From NCBI RefSeq assembly GCF_035825295.1, contig NZ_JAYMGI010000002.1, positions 6,710,001-6,774,000 of the forward strand: a stretch of DNA of 64,000 bases, given 5' to 3'. The notes beneath the pieces are model-generated. The model worked only from the letters and a program-made list of their open reading frames with translations, had not been told where the DNA came from and did not search any database. This stretch comes from Actinacidiphila sp. DG2A-62 (lineage in GTDB: Bacteria > Actinomycetota > Actinomycetes > Streptomycetales > Streptomycetaceae). Positions 29,293 to 39,542 of this stretch are shown one piece after another. Position 1 is the first letter of the stretch, and every line of letters starts with the position of its first letter. A program made the position numbers and the translations under genes.

Positions 29293-30408
29293 GTGGCAGG
29301 AAGCGAGGAGACCCGCGAGCCGGACGGTGGCCCGCCGCACGGCGAGGCGCGGGCGACCCGCGCTCGGATGCCCCGGTGGCTGCCGCGCGCCATGCTCCTC
29401 GCGCTCGCGCTGGTCGCCTGCTACCAGTTCGCGCACTGGGTCTTCAGCCGCCTGATCGGCCTGCTCGTCAACGTCCTGGTCTCCTTCTTCTGCGCCGTGG
29501 CCATCGAACCCGCGGTCGACTGGATGTCCCGCAGGGGCATGCGCCGCGGCCTGGCCACCGGCGTGGTGCTGCTGGTGCTGTTCCTCGCCTCGGCCGGCTT
29601 CGTCCTGGCCCTCGGCTCGCTGCTGGTCGACCAGATCAGCACGATCGCCGACAACCTGCCGCAGTACGTGCACGACGTCGTGGTGTGGATCAACCGCACC
29701 TTCGGCAGCCACCTGGACACCGGCCACCTCAAGGACCGGGTGTTGCACTCCGACTGGGTGCGCACCTACCTGTCCAACGGCGCCAGCAGCGTGTGGGGGA
29801 TCTCGGCCACGGTCCTCGGCACCGTCTTCCAGATCTTCACCGTGCTGCTCTTCACGTACTACATGGCCGCCGACGGTCCCCGGCTGCGGCGCGCCCTGTG
29901 CTCCCTGCTGCCGCCCGCCCGGCAGGCCGAGGTGCTGCGCGCCTGGGACATCGCCGTCGCGAAGACCGGCGGCTACCTCTACTCGCGCGCGCTGATGGCC
30001 CTGATCTCCGGCGTCTGCCACTACGTCCTGCTGCAGGTGCTCGACGTCCCCTACGCGCCCGCCCTGGCGGTCTGGGTCGGCGTGGTCTCCCAGTTCGTGC
30101 CCACCGTCGGCACGTACCTGGCGGGCGCGCTGCCCGTCCTCATCGCGTTCACCGAGGACCCGTGGGACGCGCTGTGGGTGCTGTGCTTCGTCGCGGTCTA
30201 CCAGCAGTTCGAGAACTACCTGCTGCAGCCGCGGATCACCGCGCGGACCGTGGACATCCACCCCGCGGTGGCGTTCGGCTCGGTGATCGCGGGGACGGCG
30301 CTGCTGGGCGCGGTCGGCGCGCTCATCGCCATCCCGGCGACCGCCACCCTCCAGGGCTTCTTCTCGGCCTACGTGCGGCGCTACGAGGTCGACGACCCGC
30401 GGTTGTGA
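29293..30408 (+). CDS. AI-2E-family (PerM/TqsA-type) membrane transporter
   Basis: A 371-residue polytopic membrane protein. The family pattern is clear: paired N-terminal helices (LLALALVACYQFAHWVF, LIGLLVNVLVSFFCAVAIEP), a central soluble stretch (residues about 110-180), and a helical C-terminal half with QFENYLLQPRITARTVDIHP and AFGSVIAGTALLGAVGALIA. Members export autoinducer-2 or act as Na+/H+ antiporters; most actinobacterial ones have no known substrate. The GTG start at 29293 has CAGACT ending 7 nt before it. ATG 29368 is an alternative start and would remove a charged, non-membrane N-terminus. Confidence 0.87.
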   Translation: MAGSEETREPDGGPPHGEARATRARMPRWLPRAMLLALALVACYQFAHWVFSRLIGLLVNVLVSFFCAVAIEPAVDWMSRRGMRRGLATGVVLLVLFLASAGFVLALGSLLVDQISTIADNLPQYVHDVVVWINRTFGSHLDTGHLKDRVLHSDWVRTYLSNGASSVWGISATVLGTVFQIFTVLLFTYYMAADGPRLRRALCSLLPPARQAEVLRAWDIAVAKTGGYLYSRALMALISGVCHYVLLQVLDVPYAPALAVWVGVVSQFVPTVGTYLAGALPVLIAFTEDPWDALWVLCFVAVYQQFENYLLQPRITARTVDIHPAVAFGSVIAGTALLGAVGALIAIPATATLQGFFSAYVRRYEVDDPRL

Positions 30409-30490
30409 GCGCCGCCCGGGCCCGCCGCCGCGTCCGCGCCGTGCCGGCCGTCACCGGACGGTCCGGGCGGGGCGCGGTCCGGCGGGTCGC

Positions 30491-30523
30491 TTGACATGAA
30501 AATCGAACAGCCATTCTTATGAT
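30491..30523 (+). promoter_or_regulatory. recA promoter with LexA (SOS) box
   Basis: TTGACA (30491-30496) is a perfect -35 element. GAACAGCCATTC (30505-30516) fits the Gram-positive SOS box GAAC-N4-GTTC with one mismatch and lies between the -35 and the -10 candidates (TTCTTA or TATGAT, 30514-30523). LexA binding here would block RNA polymerase. The recA start is 110 nt downstream. Confidence 0.75.
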
Positions 30524-30632
30524 GGGGCGGGTGGTTTTCCACAGGCCCGTGAAGACGTCCGGCGCGTTGTCAGTGGCAGGCGCTAGCGTCGTGGACGTGA
30601 AGCGATCGAACCAGACATCCCGGGTGGAACCC

Positions 30633-31757
<1,125 letters not shown>

Positions 31758-31761
31758 CGCC

Positions 31762-32340
31762 ATGGTGCGCAGGTCCCAGGAACGCGGCGGCTCTTCCGAG
31801 TCGAGGGCCTCGCGAGAGCCGCCGCTCGATCCGGAGGAGCAGGCGCGGGCACTCTGCCTGCGCCTGCTCACCGGAACCCCCCGCACCCGCAGGCAGTTGG
31901 CCGACGCGATGCGGAAGCGGGAGATCCCCGACGACGTGGCCGAGCACGTCCTGGAGCGCTTCCAGGACGTCGGCCTGATCGACGACCAGGCGTTCGCCAA
32001 CGCGTGGGTGGAGTCCCGGCACCGGGGGCGCGGGCTGGCCCGCCGCGCCCTGGCCCGGGAACTGCACCACCGCGGGGTGGACGCGGAACTGGTCACCGAG
32101 GCCGTCGCCCTCCTCGACTCCGAGCAGGAGGAGGAGACCGCGCGGGAGCTGGTACGCCGCAGGCTCCCGAGCACCCGGGGACTCGACCGCGACAAGCGCA
32201 TCCGCCGCCTCGCCGGCATGCTCGCCCGCAAGGGCTACTCGGAGGGCCTGGCCCTCACAGTGGTCCGCGACGCCCTCGCCCAGGAGCGCGCCGCCGGAGA
32301 AGCCGAGGACGACGGCGCCGAGCCCTGGCTGTGGGACTGA
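31762..32340 (+). CDS. recX: RecX, RecA regulator
   Basis: A 192-residue all-helical protein that binds RecA filaments and limits their activity. The three tandem three-helix motifs of the family are visible: ALCLRLLTGTPRTRRQLADA, GLIDDQAFANAWVESRHRGR with ARRALARELHHRGVDAELV, and RIRRLAGMLARKGYSEGLAL. The 4-nt gap after recA implies co-transcription and SOS control. Confidence 0.95.
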   Translation: MVRRSQERGGSSESRASREPPLDPEEQARALCLRLLTGTPRTRRQLADAMRKREIPDDVAEHVLERFQDVGLIDDQAFANAWVESRHRGRGLARRALARELHHRGVDAELVTEAVALLDSEQEEETARELVRRRLPSTRGLDRDKRIRRLAGMLARKGYSEGLALTVVRDALAQERAAGEAEDDGAEPWLWD

Positions 32341-32350
32341 ACCGGTCGCC

Positions 32351-32390
32351 CGGAGGCCGTCGCACGGCTCCGGAGGCCGTCGCACGGCTA
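32351..32390. repeat. 20-bp tandem duplication between recX and the monooxygenase gene
   Basis: The 19-bp text CGGAGGCCGTCGCACGGCT occurs at 32351-32369 and 32371-32389, a 20-bp period. The second copy runs into the minus-strand stop codon (32388-32390) of the next gene. Confidence 0.9.
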
Positions 32391-34220
32391 GCGGGTCGTG
32401 CCGCCCACCCGGCGTCCGTTCTGCTTGCCGCCGGCCGCCCGGCCCCCGCCGGCCGCCTCGCCGCGAGGCGCACCAGGCGCGCCCGGCGCACCAGACGTGC
32501 TCCCGAGCGCGGGCGGCAGGTCCTCGTCCGCTGCGCCCGGAGTCGGCGGGCCGCCGCGCGCCAGGTCGGCGTAGGAGTACAGCTCGGCCGGGCGGCAGCC
32601 CACCATCGCCGTCACCAGCCGGCCGTCCGGCCGGATGAGCAGCACGGTGTGCGCGGTGGCGCCCGGATAGCCCTCCGCCACGAGCAGTTCGGCGCGGGTC
32701 GGCAGCGCGGCCACCGCGGAGGCCAGCCGCGGCATCAGCCCCGCGGTCAGCCAGTGCCGGGAGTCCCACACACCGGTGCCCGGGGCGATCAGCACCACCA
32801 CCAGGCCCCGGCCCAGTCGGTCGCGCAGCCGCCCCACGGTGCCGTCCAGCGCGGTCACCGGGACATCGCTGACCAGGCCGCCCGGCGGGGTGTCGCAGTC
32901 GGCCACCAGCGGGGACGCGCCGGTCCTGCCGCCGCCGCGGGGCGCGGGGAGCGCCAGCGGCGAGCGGAGGTAGGCCGAGGCGGCGGCGCTGCCGCGCCCC
33001 AGATGGCTGTCGGTGAGGATCTCGGCCTGGCCGCGCGAGGAACCCGACAGGCTCTGCCGCACGGTCTGCCAGGCCCCGGTCGCCCGCAGCAGCGGCAGCG
33101 CCTGGTCGGCGGCGCGCAGCCGGAGTCCGACGGCGCCGCGGCGCTCGGCCTCGTAACTGTCCAGCAGCAGCCGGGACGCGCCGTCGTGCCAGGCCAGGCC
33201 GAGCTTCCAGGCGAGGTTCTCGGCGTCCCGCAGTCCCTCCTCGACGCTCTGCGCGCCCAGCGCCCCCATCAGGTGCGCCGCGTCGCCGGCCAGGAAGACC
33301 CGTCCGGCCCGCCAGCGGCGTGCCAGCCGCTGATGCACCGGGTAGTCGGCCGAGCCGATCACCTCGTACGCGGGCACATGCCCGCACCAGGCGGTCAGCG
33401 AGGACCGTACCCGGTCCACCAGCGCGTCGGAGGTGAGCCGGCCGCCCTGGACCGGCAGCAGCCAGTCCAGCCGCCACAGGTCGCCCGGCAGCGGCCTGGC
33501 GGTGATCTCCTGCCCGGCCGGGGCGCCGGGCGGGTCGCGGTGCAGCAGCGCCACGCCGGGCTCCGGCAGTTCGGTGCGCAACACCGCGACCGCGTGCCGG
33601 TCCACCCCGGTGCGCCCGGGGAACCGTACGCCCAGCAGCTTGCGGACCGTGGACCGGGCGCCGTCGCAGCCCACCAGGAAGCTGCCCCGCCACCAGGTGT
33701 CGTGGGAGCCGGTGGTGTGCACGTTCACACCGCGGCCGTCCTGTTCGACCGTGTCGGCTTTGCAGCCCGGCACGATCCGCACCGAGCCGCAGGTCAGCAG
33801 CGCCGCGCGGAGTCCCTGCTCCAGCAGGTGCTGGGCGATGTGGACCGGGGCCTCCGAGGTCCAGGAGCCGGCGCCCGCCCCCGTCCCACCGGCCCCGGCC
33901 CCGCCTGCGCCACCGGGAGCCGCGCCCGCCCCCGCGTCCGCGCCGAAGTCGATCCGCAGCAGCTCGGTGCGGCGGCGCAGTGTGCGCCAGCCCGCCCAGG
34001 TCATACCGTCCTGGCGCAGCCGGCCGTAGCCCAGCCGCTCCAGGTTCGCGGCCGTGGCGGGCCCGAGGACCGCGGTCCGCAGACGCCGCATCCCCTCGGA
34101 AACGGAACTGTCGGGCGTCTCCGCCTCGTCCAGCACAATGACGGGGACGTCGCGGCGGCCCAGCCCCAAAGCGAGGGCGAGGCCCGTCGGGCCCGCCCCC
34201 GCGACGATCACCGGGTCCAC
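32388..34220 (-). CDS. FAD-dependent aromatic-hydroxylase-type monooxygenase
   Basis: A 610-residue flavoprotein of the para-hydroxybenzoate-hydroxylase class. The FAD-binding GXGXXG is in VIVAGAGPTGLALALGLGRR, the DG motif is in FLVGCDGARSTVR, and the GD motif is in VFLAGDAAHLMGALGAQSVE with RDAENLAWKLGL. The C-terminal thioredoxin-like region (LVAEGYPGATAHTVLLIRPD) and an Ala/Gly-rich tail follow. Such enzymes hydroxylate phenolic substrates, either in catabolism or in polyketide tailoring. The GTG start at 34220 gives MDPVIVAGAG; a longer reading frame upstream has no flavin-fold sequence. It is a lone gene, divergent from the two-component genes; the substrate is unknown. Confidence 0.88.
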   Translation of the reverse strand: MDPVIVAGAGPTGLALALGLGRRDVPVIVLDEAETPDSSVSEGMRRLRTAVLGPATAANLERLGYGRLRQDGMTWAGWRTLRRRTELLRIDFGADAGAGAAPGGAGGAGAGGTGAGAGSWTSEAPVHIAQHLLEQGLRAALLTCGSVRIVPGCKADTVEQDGRGVNVHTTGSHDTWWRGSFLVGCDGARSTVRKLLGVRFPGRTGVDRHAVAVLRTELPEPGVALLHRDPPGAPAGQEITARPLPGDLWRLDWLLPVQGGRLTSDALVDRVRSSLTAWCGHVPAYEVIGSADYPVHQRLARRWRAGRVFLAGDAAHLMGALGAQSVEEGLRDAENLAWKLGLAWHDGASRLLLDSYEAERRGAVGLRLRAADQALPLLRATGAWQTVRQSLSGSSRGQAEILTDSHLGRGSAAASAYLRSPLALPAPRGGGRTGASPLVADCDTPPGGLVSDVPVTALDGTVGRLRDRLGRGLVVVLIAPGTGVWDSRHWLTAGLMPRLASAVAALPTRAELLVAEGYPGATAHTVLLIRPDGRLVTAMVGCRPAELYSYADLARGGPPTPGAADEDLPPALGSTSGAPGAPGAPRGEAAGGGRAAGGKQNGRRVGGTTR

Positions 34221-34561
34221 GCAGCGGCCCCCGGAAGAAGTGCGGTCACAAAACGTATGCAACTCACTGCGACTGCCCACGTCAAGCGACGGTCCTCCCT
34301 CGGCGCGGTGTTCCGACGGCACGTCAGAGGCGCACCGGGGCACGCGGGCGGCGCCGGTGACGCGTACCGGGTCGGTAACGGTCGGGGGTGTGAGCCGGTA
34401 CACCCTTGACGCACCCCGCCCCCATCGGCGTGGATTCGGTCGGGACGGTCCGAAGAACGACCGGAAAACGCCGGTGGAACATCCGTCCCGTGAGACGGCC
34501 GGCGCCACACCGCCGGCCCGCCGAGGACGGCGCAAGGGACTGGAAAGAGGTGAGGTGGCAC

Positions 34562-35314
34562 GTGCGACTGCTTCTCGTGGAGGACGACGACCGCGTGGCC
34601 GCCGCGCTCTCCGCGGTCCTCGGCCGGCACGGCTTCGACGTCCACCACGCGCGCAGCGGCGAGGAGGCCATCCAGGCCATCCTGCCCGGTCAGGGACCCG
34701 CCTTCGACTGCGTGCTGCTCGACCTCGGGCTCCCGGACCAGGACGGCTTCGAGGTGTGCAGCAGGATCCGGCGCCGCACCGCCACCCCCGTGATCATGGT
34801 GACCGCCCGCGCCGACGTCCGTTCCCGCATCCACGGCCTGAACCTCGGCGCGGACGACTACGTCGTCAAGCCGTACGACACCGGTGAACTGCTGGCCCGC
34901 ATCCACGCCGTCAGCCGCCGTCCGCCGCTGCGCCCGCCCGGCGACGTGCTGCCGGACGCCGACGGCTCGCCCGCCGACGACGGCGGCCACGGCGCGGCGG
35001 CCCCGGGACCCGGCGGCCCGGCGCTGCGCCTCGGGCCCGTCGCCATCGACCTGCCGACCCGCCAGGTCACCGTGGACGGCGCGCCGGTCGCGCTGACCCG
35101 CAAGGAGTTCGACCTGCTGGCGCTGCTGGCGCAGCGCCCCGGCGTGGTCTTCCGCCGCGAGCAGATCATCAGCCAGGTGTGGCGCACCGCGTGGGAGGGC
35201 ACCGGCCGCACCCTGGAGGTGCACGTCGCCTCGCTGCGCTCCAAGCTGCGCACCCCGGAGATGATCGAGACGGTGCGCGGCGTCGGCTACCGGTTCGTCG
35301 TACCGGCCCGCTGA
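34562..35314 (+). CDS. OmpR/PhoB-family response regulator (GluR-like by position)
   Basis: A 250-residue regulator with a receiver domain (acidic pocket VEDDDR, phospho-acceptor Asp in VLLDLGLPDQDG, MVTARAD, VVKPYD) and a winged-helix DNA-binding domain (LTRKEFDLLALLAQRPGVVF, RTLEVHVASLRSKL, TVRGVGYRFV). A Gly/Asp/Pro-rich linker of about 35 residues joins them. The GTG at 34562 has AGGTGAGGTGG ahead. Its sensor kinase follows after 21 nt. From memory, S. coelicolor has gluR-gluK (SCO5778-SCO5779), a glutamate-sensing pair, at this place beside gluABCD; that transporter is absent from this window. Confidence 0.9.
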   Translation: MRLLLVEDDDRVAAALSAVLGRHGFDVHHARSGEEAIQAILPGQGPAFDCVLLDLGLPDQDGFEVCSRIRRRTATPVIMVTARADVRSRIHGLNLGADDYVVKPYDTGELLARIHAVSRRPPLRPPGDVLPDADGSPADDGGHGAAAPGPGGPALRLGPVAIDLPTRQVTVDGAPVALTRKEFDLLALLAQRPGVVFRREQIISQVWRTAWEGTGRTLEVHVASLRSKLRTPEMIETVRGVGYRFVVPAR

Positions 35315-35335
35315 CGGACGGCGAGGAACGCCCGC

Positions 35336-36784
35336 GTGCGCTCACGACTGCTCCCGCTGCTCATCGTGCTGATGGCCGGCGTCCTGCTCGCCCTCGGCTT
35401 CCCGCTCGCCGCCAGCCAGGCCGCCGCCCAGCAGCAGCGCGTGGTCGTCGACCGGATCGACGACACCACCCGCTTCGCGGCGCTGGCCCAGTTCGTCACC
35501 GCGGGCGACGAGCAGACCTCCGTGGGCCCGGACGACGACGAGCGGCTGCACACCCTGCGCACCGAACTCGCCCGCTACCAGGAGCTGTACGGCATCAGCG
35601 CGGGCGTCTTCTACCGCGACCGCACCGCGATGGCCACCGCCCCGGTGCACTGGCGGCTGCCGGCCCGCGGCGAGCTGTTCGACGCGTACTACTCCGCGCT
35701 GCTCGGGCGGCGCGCCCACAATCCGGAGCAGGTGTGGCCGTGGCAGCGCCGCAGGCTCGCCATCGCCTCGCCCATCGTGCGCGACGGCGACGTGGTCGCG
35801 GTCGTCGTCACCGACTCGCCCACCGGCGCCCTGCGGTCCCGCATCCTGCACGGCTGGCTGCTGCTGATCGCCGGCGAGTTGGCCGCGATGGCGCTCGCGG
35901 TCCTCTTCGCGGTCCGGCTGACCGCGTGGGTGCTGCGGCCGGTCGCGACCCTGGACCGGGTCACCCACGACATCGCGACCGGCAGGATGACCTCCCGTGT
36001 GGAGGAATCCGGCGGTCCCCCGGAACTCAGGCGCCTGGGCCGGTCGTTCAACGAGATGGCCGACCACGTCGAACAGGTGCTGGAGCAGCAGCGCGCGTTC
36101 GTCGCCGACGCGTCCCACCAGCTGCGCAACCCGCTGTCCGCGCTGCTGCTGCGCATCGAGCTGCTCGGGCTCGAACTGCCGGACGGCCACACCGAGGCCG
36201 AGTCGGTCAAGGAGGAGGGCCAGCGCCTCGCCCAGGTGCTGGACGACCTGCTGGGACTCGCGGTCGCCGAGAGCTCGGGCAGCCGCCGGGTCAGCACCGA
36301 CGTCGCGGAGCTGGTCCGCGTCCGGGTCGCGGCGTGGGAGCCGGCCGCCCGCCACGCCCAGGTGCGCGTACGCCTCGACGAGCCCGCGGGCGCCGGCGCC
36401 GAGGTGACCGCCTGGGCGGACCCGGTCGCGCTCTCCAGCGCCCTGGACGCGGTGCTGGACAACGCGATCAAGTTCACGCCGGCGGACGCGACGGTGACGG
36501 TGACGGTGGCGGTGGGGGTCGACGCGGCCGGCGACCACGCCGCGATCACCGTCGCCGACAGCGGCCCCGGCCTGACCGAGGAGGAGCTGTCCCGGATCGG
36601 CGACCGGTTCTGGCGCAGCGCCCGCCACCAGAACGTGCACGGATCGGGGCTGGGCCTGTCCATCGCCCGCGCCCTGCTCGCGCAGAGCGGCGGCGGCCTC
36701 GCGTTCGCCACCCGAGAGCCGCACGGCCTGGAGGTCACGCTCACCGTGCCGCGCACCGCGCCGGTCAAGGCACAGCCCGGTTGA
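35336..36784 (+). CDS. Membrane sensor histidine kinase (GluK-like by position)
   Basis: A 482-residue kinase. An N-terminal signal-anchor (LLPLLIVLMAGVLLALGFPL) and a second membrane helix (LLIAGELAAMALAVLFAV, about residues 180-198) flank an extracellular sensor of about 150 residues. HAMP, HisKA (phospho-acceptor His in ADASHQLRNPLS) and HATPase domains follow (N-box LDAVLDNAIKF, G1 VADSGPGL, G2 GSGLGLSIA). GAGGAA stands ahead of GTG 35336. It pairs with the preceding regulator. The sensed ligand is not readable from sequence; glutamate is suggested only by synteny. Confidence 0.9.
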   Translation: MRSRLLPLLIVLMAGVLLALGFPLAASQAAAQQQRVVVDRIDDTTRFAALAQFVTAGDEQTSVGPDDDERLHTLRTELARYQELYGISAGVFYRDRTAMATAPVHWRLPARGELFDAYYSALLGRRAHNPEQVWPWQRRRLAIASPIVRDGDVVAVVVTDSPTGALRSRILHGWLLLIAGELAAMALAVLFAVRLTAWVLRPVATLDRVTHDIATGRMTSRVEESGGPPELRRLGRSFNEMADHVEQVLEQQRAFVADASHQLRNPLSALLLRIELLGLELPDGHTEAESVKEEGQRLAQVLDDLLGLAVAESSGSRRVSTDVAELVRVRVAAWEPAARHAQVRVRLDEPAGAGAEVTAWADPVALSSALDAVLDNAIKFTPADATVTVTVAVGVDAAGDHAAITVADSGPGLTEEELSRIGDRFWRSARHQNVHGSGLGLSIARALLAQSGGGLAFATREPHGLEVTLTVPRTAPVKAQPG

Positions 36785-36785
36785 C

Positions 36786-36850
36786 GGCTACCGCTACCGG
36801 TACGGCTGACCGCTACCGCTACCGCTACCGCAACGGCTGACCGCTACGGC
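36786..36850. repeat. ACCGCT-rich short repeat between convergent genes
   Basis: ACCGCT/CGGCT units recur at least seven times in 65 nt, starting right after the kinase stop and running over the minus-strand stop codon (36844-36846) of the TAXI gene. Confidence 0.75.
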
Positions 36851-37836
36851 TTGACCGACCGGTAGTACCGCGCCGCGCCCGTGTGCAGCGGCAGCGGATC
36901 GGTGAAGACGGCGGTGCGCAGGTCCACCAGCTGCGCCGCGTGCACCTCCTTGCCGATCGCGTCCCGGCTGTCGATCACCGCACGGGTCAGCCGCTGCACC
37001 AGCCCGGCGTTCGCCTGGTCCGTGGTGACCAGCAGGTTCGCCACCGCGATCGTCGAGACCGGCCGGCCGCCCTGTGCCTTGGGGTACGCGTCCGCCGGCA
37101 TGACCGCCTGACGGTAGTACTGCATCTGCGGACCCATCGCGTGCAGCCTGCCGACCAGGTCGCCGAGCTGCACCAGCTTGATCCGGTCCACCGGCGTGGC
37201 CATCGCCGTGATCGCCGCGGTGGGCAGCCCGCCGGACCAGAAGAACGCGTCGAGCCGGCCGCCCAGCAGCATCCCCGGGGCCTCGTCGATGCCGACCGGA
37301 ACCGCCTTGATGTCGGTGTCGATGTCGAGGCCGGCCGCGGCCAGCAGCCGGCGCGCGATCAGGTTCACGCCGGAGGCGCCCTGCCCGATGCCGACGGTCA
37401 GGCCGCGCAGGTCGCGGGCGGATCGCACCGGCGAGTCACGCGGCACGACGAGCTGCATGTAGTCGTCGTACAGCCGCGCGCAGGCGCGCAGCCGGGATTT
37501 GCCCGGGCCGTCGTACGCCGCCACCGCGTCCGCGGCGGCGATGGTGAAGTCGGCGTGCCCGGCGACCACCCGCTCGATGTTGTCGACCGACCCCTGGGTG
37601 TTCACCAGGTCGACCCGCACCCCCGGCAGCGCCGTCCGCAGGTCGGTCTTCAGCAGCTTCCCGTACGTCTCGTAGACGCCGTCGCGCACCCCCGTCGCCA
37701 GCGAGATCGGCCGGTGCGGGTACGACGGGCCGCCGGACGGCAGCAGCCACCACAGCAGCAGGGCCAGCACCGACGCGGCCGCCAGCACCGCCTGCACCGG
37801 CCCCGGCAGGCGTCCGCGGAGGCGGGAGAGGTCCAT
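36844..37836 (-). CDS. TAXI-family TRAP transporter solute-binding protein
   Basis: A 330-residue protein with one N-terminal membrane segment (VQAVLAAASVLALLLWWLL, about residues 14-33) followed by a periplasmic-binding-type fold. ISLATGVRDGVYETYGKLLK, AGHADFTIAAADAVAAYDG and LRGLTVGIGQGASGVNLIAR are TAXI-type motifs. TAXI proteins normally feed DctQM-like permeases, but no permease gene is near, so it may act as an extracytoplasmic sensor or share a distant permease. ATG 37836 has AGGA 9 nt ahead. It converges with the two-component genes and is divergent from miaB. Confidence 0.85.
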   Translation of the reverse strand: MDLSRLRGRLPGPVQAVLAAASVLALLLWWLLPSGGPSYPHRPISLATGVRDGVYETYGKLLKTDLRTALPGVRVDLVNTQGSVDNIERVVAGHADFTIAAADAVAAYDGPGKSRLRACARLYDDYMQLVVPRDSPVRSARDLRGLTVGIGQGASGVNLIARRLLAAAGLDIDTDIKAVPVGIDEAPGMLLGGRLDAFFWSGGLPTAAITAMATPVDRIKLVQLGDLVGRLHAMGPQMQYYRQAVMPADAYPKAQGGRPVSTIAVANLLVTTDQANAGLVQRLTRAVIDSRDAIGKEVHAAQLVDLRTAVFTDPLPLHTGAARYYRSVKP

Positions 37837-37920
37837 ACCGGGCGATCCTGCCAGCACCGGGACGATCCGCGGAAGGGGCGGGCGGCCCGGCCGCGGGACC
37901 ACGTACTCTGGTTGATTGTT

Positions 37921-39408
37921 ATGAGCGCGCGCACTTACGAGGTCCGCACCTACGGGTGCCAGATGAACGTCCACGACTCCGAACGGCTGTCCGGCCTCCT
38001 GGAGGACGCGGGCTATGTCCGCGCACCCGAGGGCGCCGACGGCGCGGATGTCGTCGTCTTCAACACCTGCGCGGTGCGGGAGAACGCGGACAACCGCCTC
38101 TACGGCAACCTGGGCCAGCTCGTCCCCAAGAAGGCCGCGCGGCCGGGGATGCAGATCGCCGTCGGCGGCTGCCTGGCGCAGAAGGACCGCGACACCATCG
38201 TCAAGCGCGCCCCCTGGGTGGACGTGGTCTTCGGCACGCACAACATCGGCCGGCTGCCGGTGCTCCTGGAGCGGTCCAGGATCGCCCAGGAGGCGCAGGT
38301 CGAGATCGCCGAGTCGCTGGAGACGTTCCCCTCCACGCTGCCCTCACGCCGCGAGTCCGCGTACGCCGCCTGGGTGGCGATCTCCGTGGGGTGCAACAAC
38401 ACCTGCACCTTCTGCATCGTGCCGGCGCTGCGCGGCAAGGAGAAGGACCGCCGCCCCGGCGACGTGCTCGCCGAGGTCGAGGCGCTGGTGGCCGAGGGCG
38501 TCATCGAGGTCACCCTGCTCGGGCAGAACGTCAACGCCTATGGCTCCGACATCGGCGACCGCGAGGCGTTCGGCAAGCTGCTGCGCGCCACCGGCGGCGT
38601 CGAGGGCCTGGAGCGCATCCGCTTCACCTCGCCGCACCCGCGCGACTTCACCGACGACGTGATCGCCGCCATGGCCGAGACGCCCACGGTGATGCACCAG
38701 CTGCACATGCCGCTGCAGTCGGGCTCCGACCGGGTGCTCAAGGCGATGCGCCGCTCGTACCGGCAGGACCGCTACCTGGGCATCATCGAGAAGGTGCGCG
38801 CGGCGATGCCCGACGCGGCGATCACCACCGACATCATCGTGGGCTTCCCCGGCGAGACCGAGGAGGACTTCGAGCAGACCCTGCACGTGGTGCGCGAGGC
38901 CCGCTTCGCCCAGGCGTTCACCTTCCAGTACAGCAAGCGGCCCGGCACGCCCGCGGCCGAGATGGACGGCCAGATCCCCAAGGCGGTCGTGCAGGAGCGC
39001 TACGAGCGTCTGGTCGCCCTCCAGGAGGAGATCTCCTGGGCGGAGAACAAGAAGCAGGTCGGGCGGACCCTGGAGGTGCTGGTCGCCGAGGGCGAGGGCC
39101 GCAAGGACGACGCGACCCGGCGGATGTCCGGACGCGCCCCCGACAACCGGCTGGTGCACTTCGAGCCGCCCGCCGAGCCGGTCAGGCCCGGCGACATGGT
39201 GACCGTCGAGGTCACGTACGCGGCGCCGCACCACCTGCTCGCCGAGAAGCCCGCGCTGGGCGTCCGGCGGACCCGCGCGGGCGACGCCTGGGAGCGCCGC
39301 AGCGCCGCTCCTGCCAAGCCGGCCGGCGTGATGCTGGGCCTGCCGACGATCGGTGCCCCGGCGCCGTCCGCGCAGCCCGTGACGGCCGGCGGCTGCGCGG
39401 TCGACTGA
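37921..39408 (+). CDS. miaB: MiaB, tRNA-2-methylthio-N6-isopentenyladenosine synthase
   Basis: A 495-residue radical-SAM methylthiotransferase acting on i6A37 of tRNA. The UPF0004 domain (TYGCQMNVHDSERL, FNTCAVRENADNRLYGNLG, VGGCLAQKDRD) supplies three Cys. The radical-SAM Cys are 158, 162 and 165 (CNNTCTFC). TRAM lies at the C-terminus (LEVLVAEGEGRKDD), plus a tail ending GGCAVD. ATG 37921 has no Shine-Dalgarno; TACTCT (37904-37909) may be its -10. It works after MiaA, encoded at 41.1 kb. Confidence 0.95.
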   Translation: MSARTYEVRTYGCQMNVHDSERLSGLLEDAGYVRAPEGADGADVVVFNTCAVRENADNRLYGNLGQLVPKKAARPGMQIAVGGCLAQKDRDTIVKRAPWVDVVFGTHNIGRLPVLLERSRIAQEAQVEIAESLETFPSTLPSRRESAYAAWVAISVGCNNTCTFCIVPALRGKEKDRRPGDVLAEVEALVAEGVIEVTLLGQNVNAYGSDIGDREAFGKLLRATGGVEGLERIRFTSPHPRDFTDDVIAAMAETPTVMHQLHMPLQSGSDRVLKAMRRSYRQDRYLGIIEKVRAAMPDAAITTDIIVGFPGETEEDFEQTLHVVREARFAQAFTFQYSKRPGTPAAEMDGQIPKAVVQERYERLVALQEEISWAENKKQVGRTLEVLVAEGEGRKDDATRRMSGRAPDNRLVHFEPPAEPVRPGDMVTVEVTYAAPHHLLAEKPALGVRRTRAGDAWERRSAAPAKPAGVMLGLPTIGAPAPSAQPVTAGGCAVD

Positions 39409-39428
39409 GCGCCCGGCCGCACGAACGA

Positions 39429-39525
39429 TCGGCGCACGGTCGGTCGGCGCACGGTCGCCGAGGGGCCCCGGCGCGCGCCGGGCGCGGGCGCGGCGCGAGG
39501 TGTCGGTGGGCGGTGTCGGTGGGCG
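39429..39525 (+). repeat. two short tandem repeats downstream of miaB
   Basis: TCGGCGCACGGTCG occurs at 39429-39442 and 39444-39457 (15-bp period). GTGTCGGTGGGCG is duplicated exactly in tandem at 39500-39525. Both lie in the 134-nt gap before the next gene. Confidence 0.8.
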
Positions 39526-39542
39526 CGAGTAGGGTTCCGCAC

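Noticed and set aside
30519..30632. Upstream ATG as the recA start
   Set aside because: It lies at the -10 element and adds 38 residues absent from RecA proteins.
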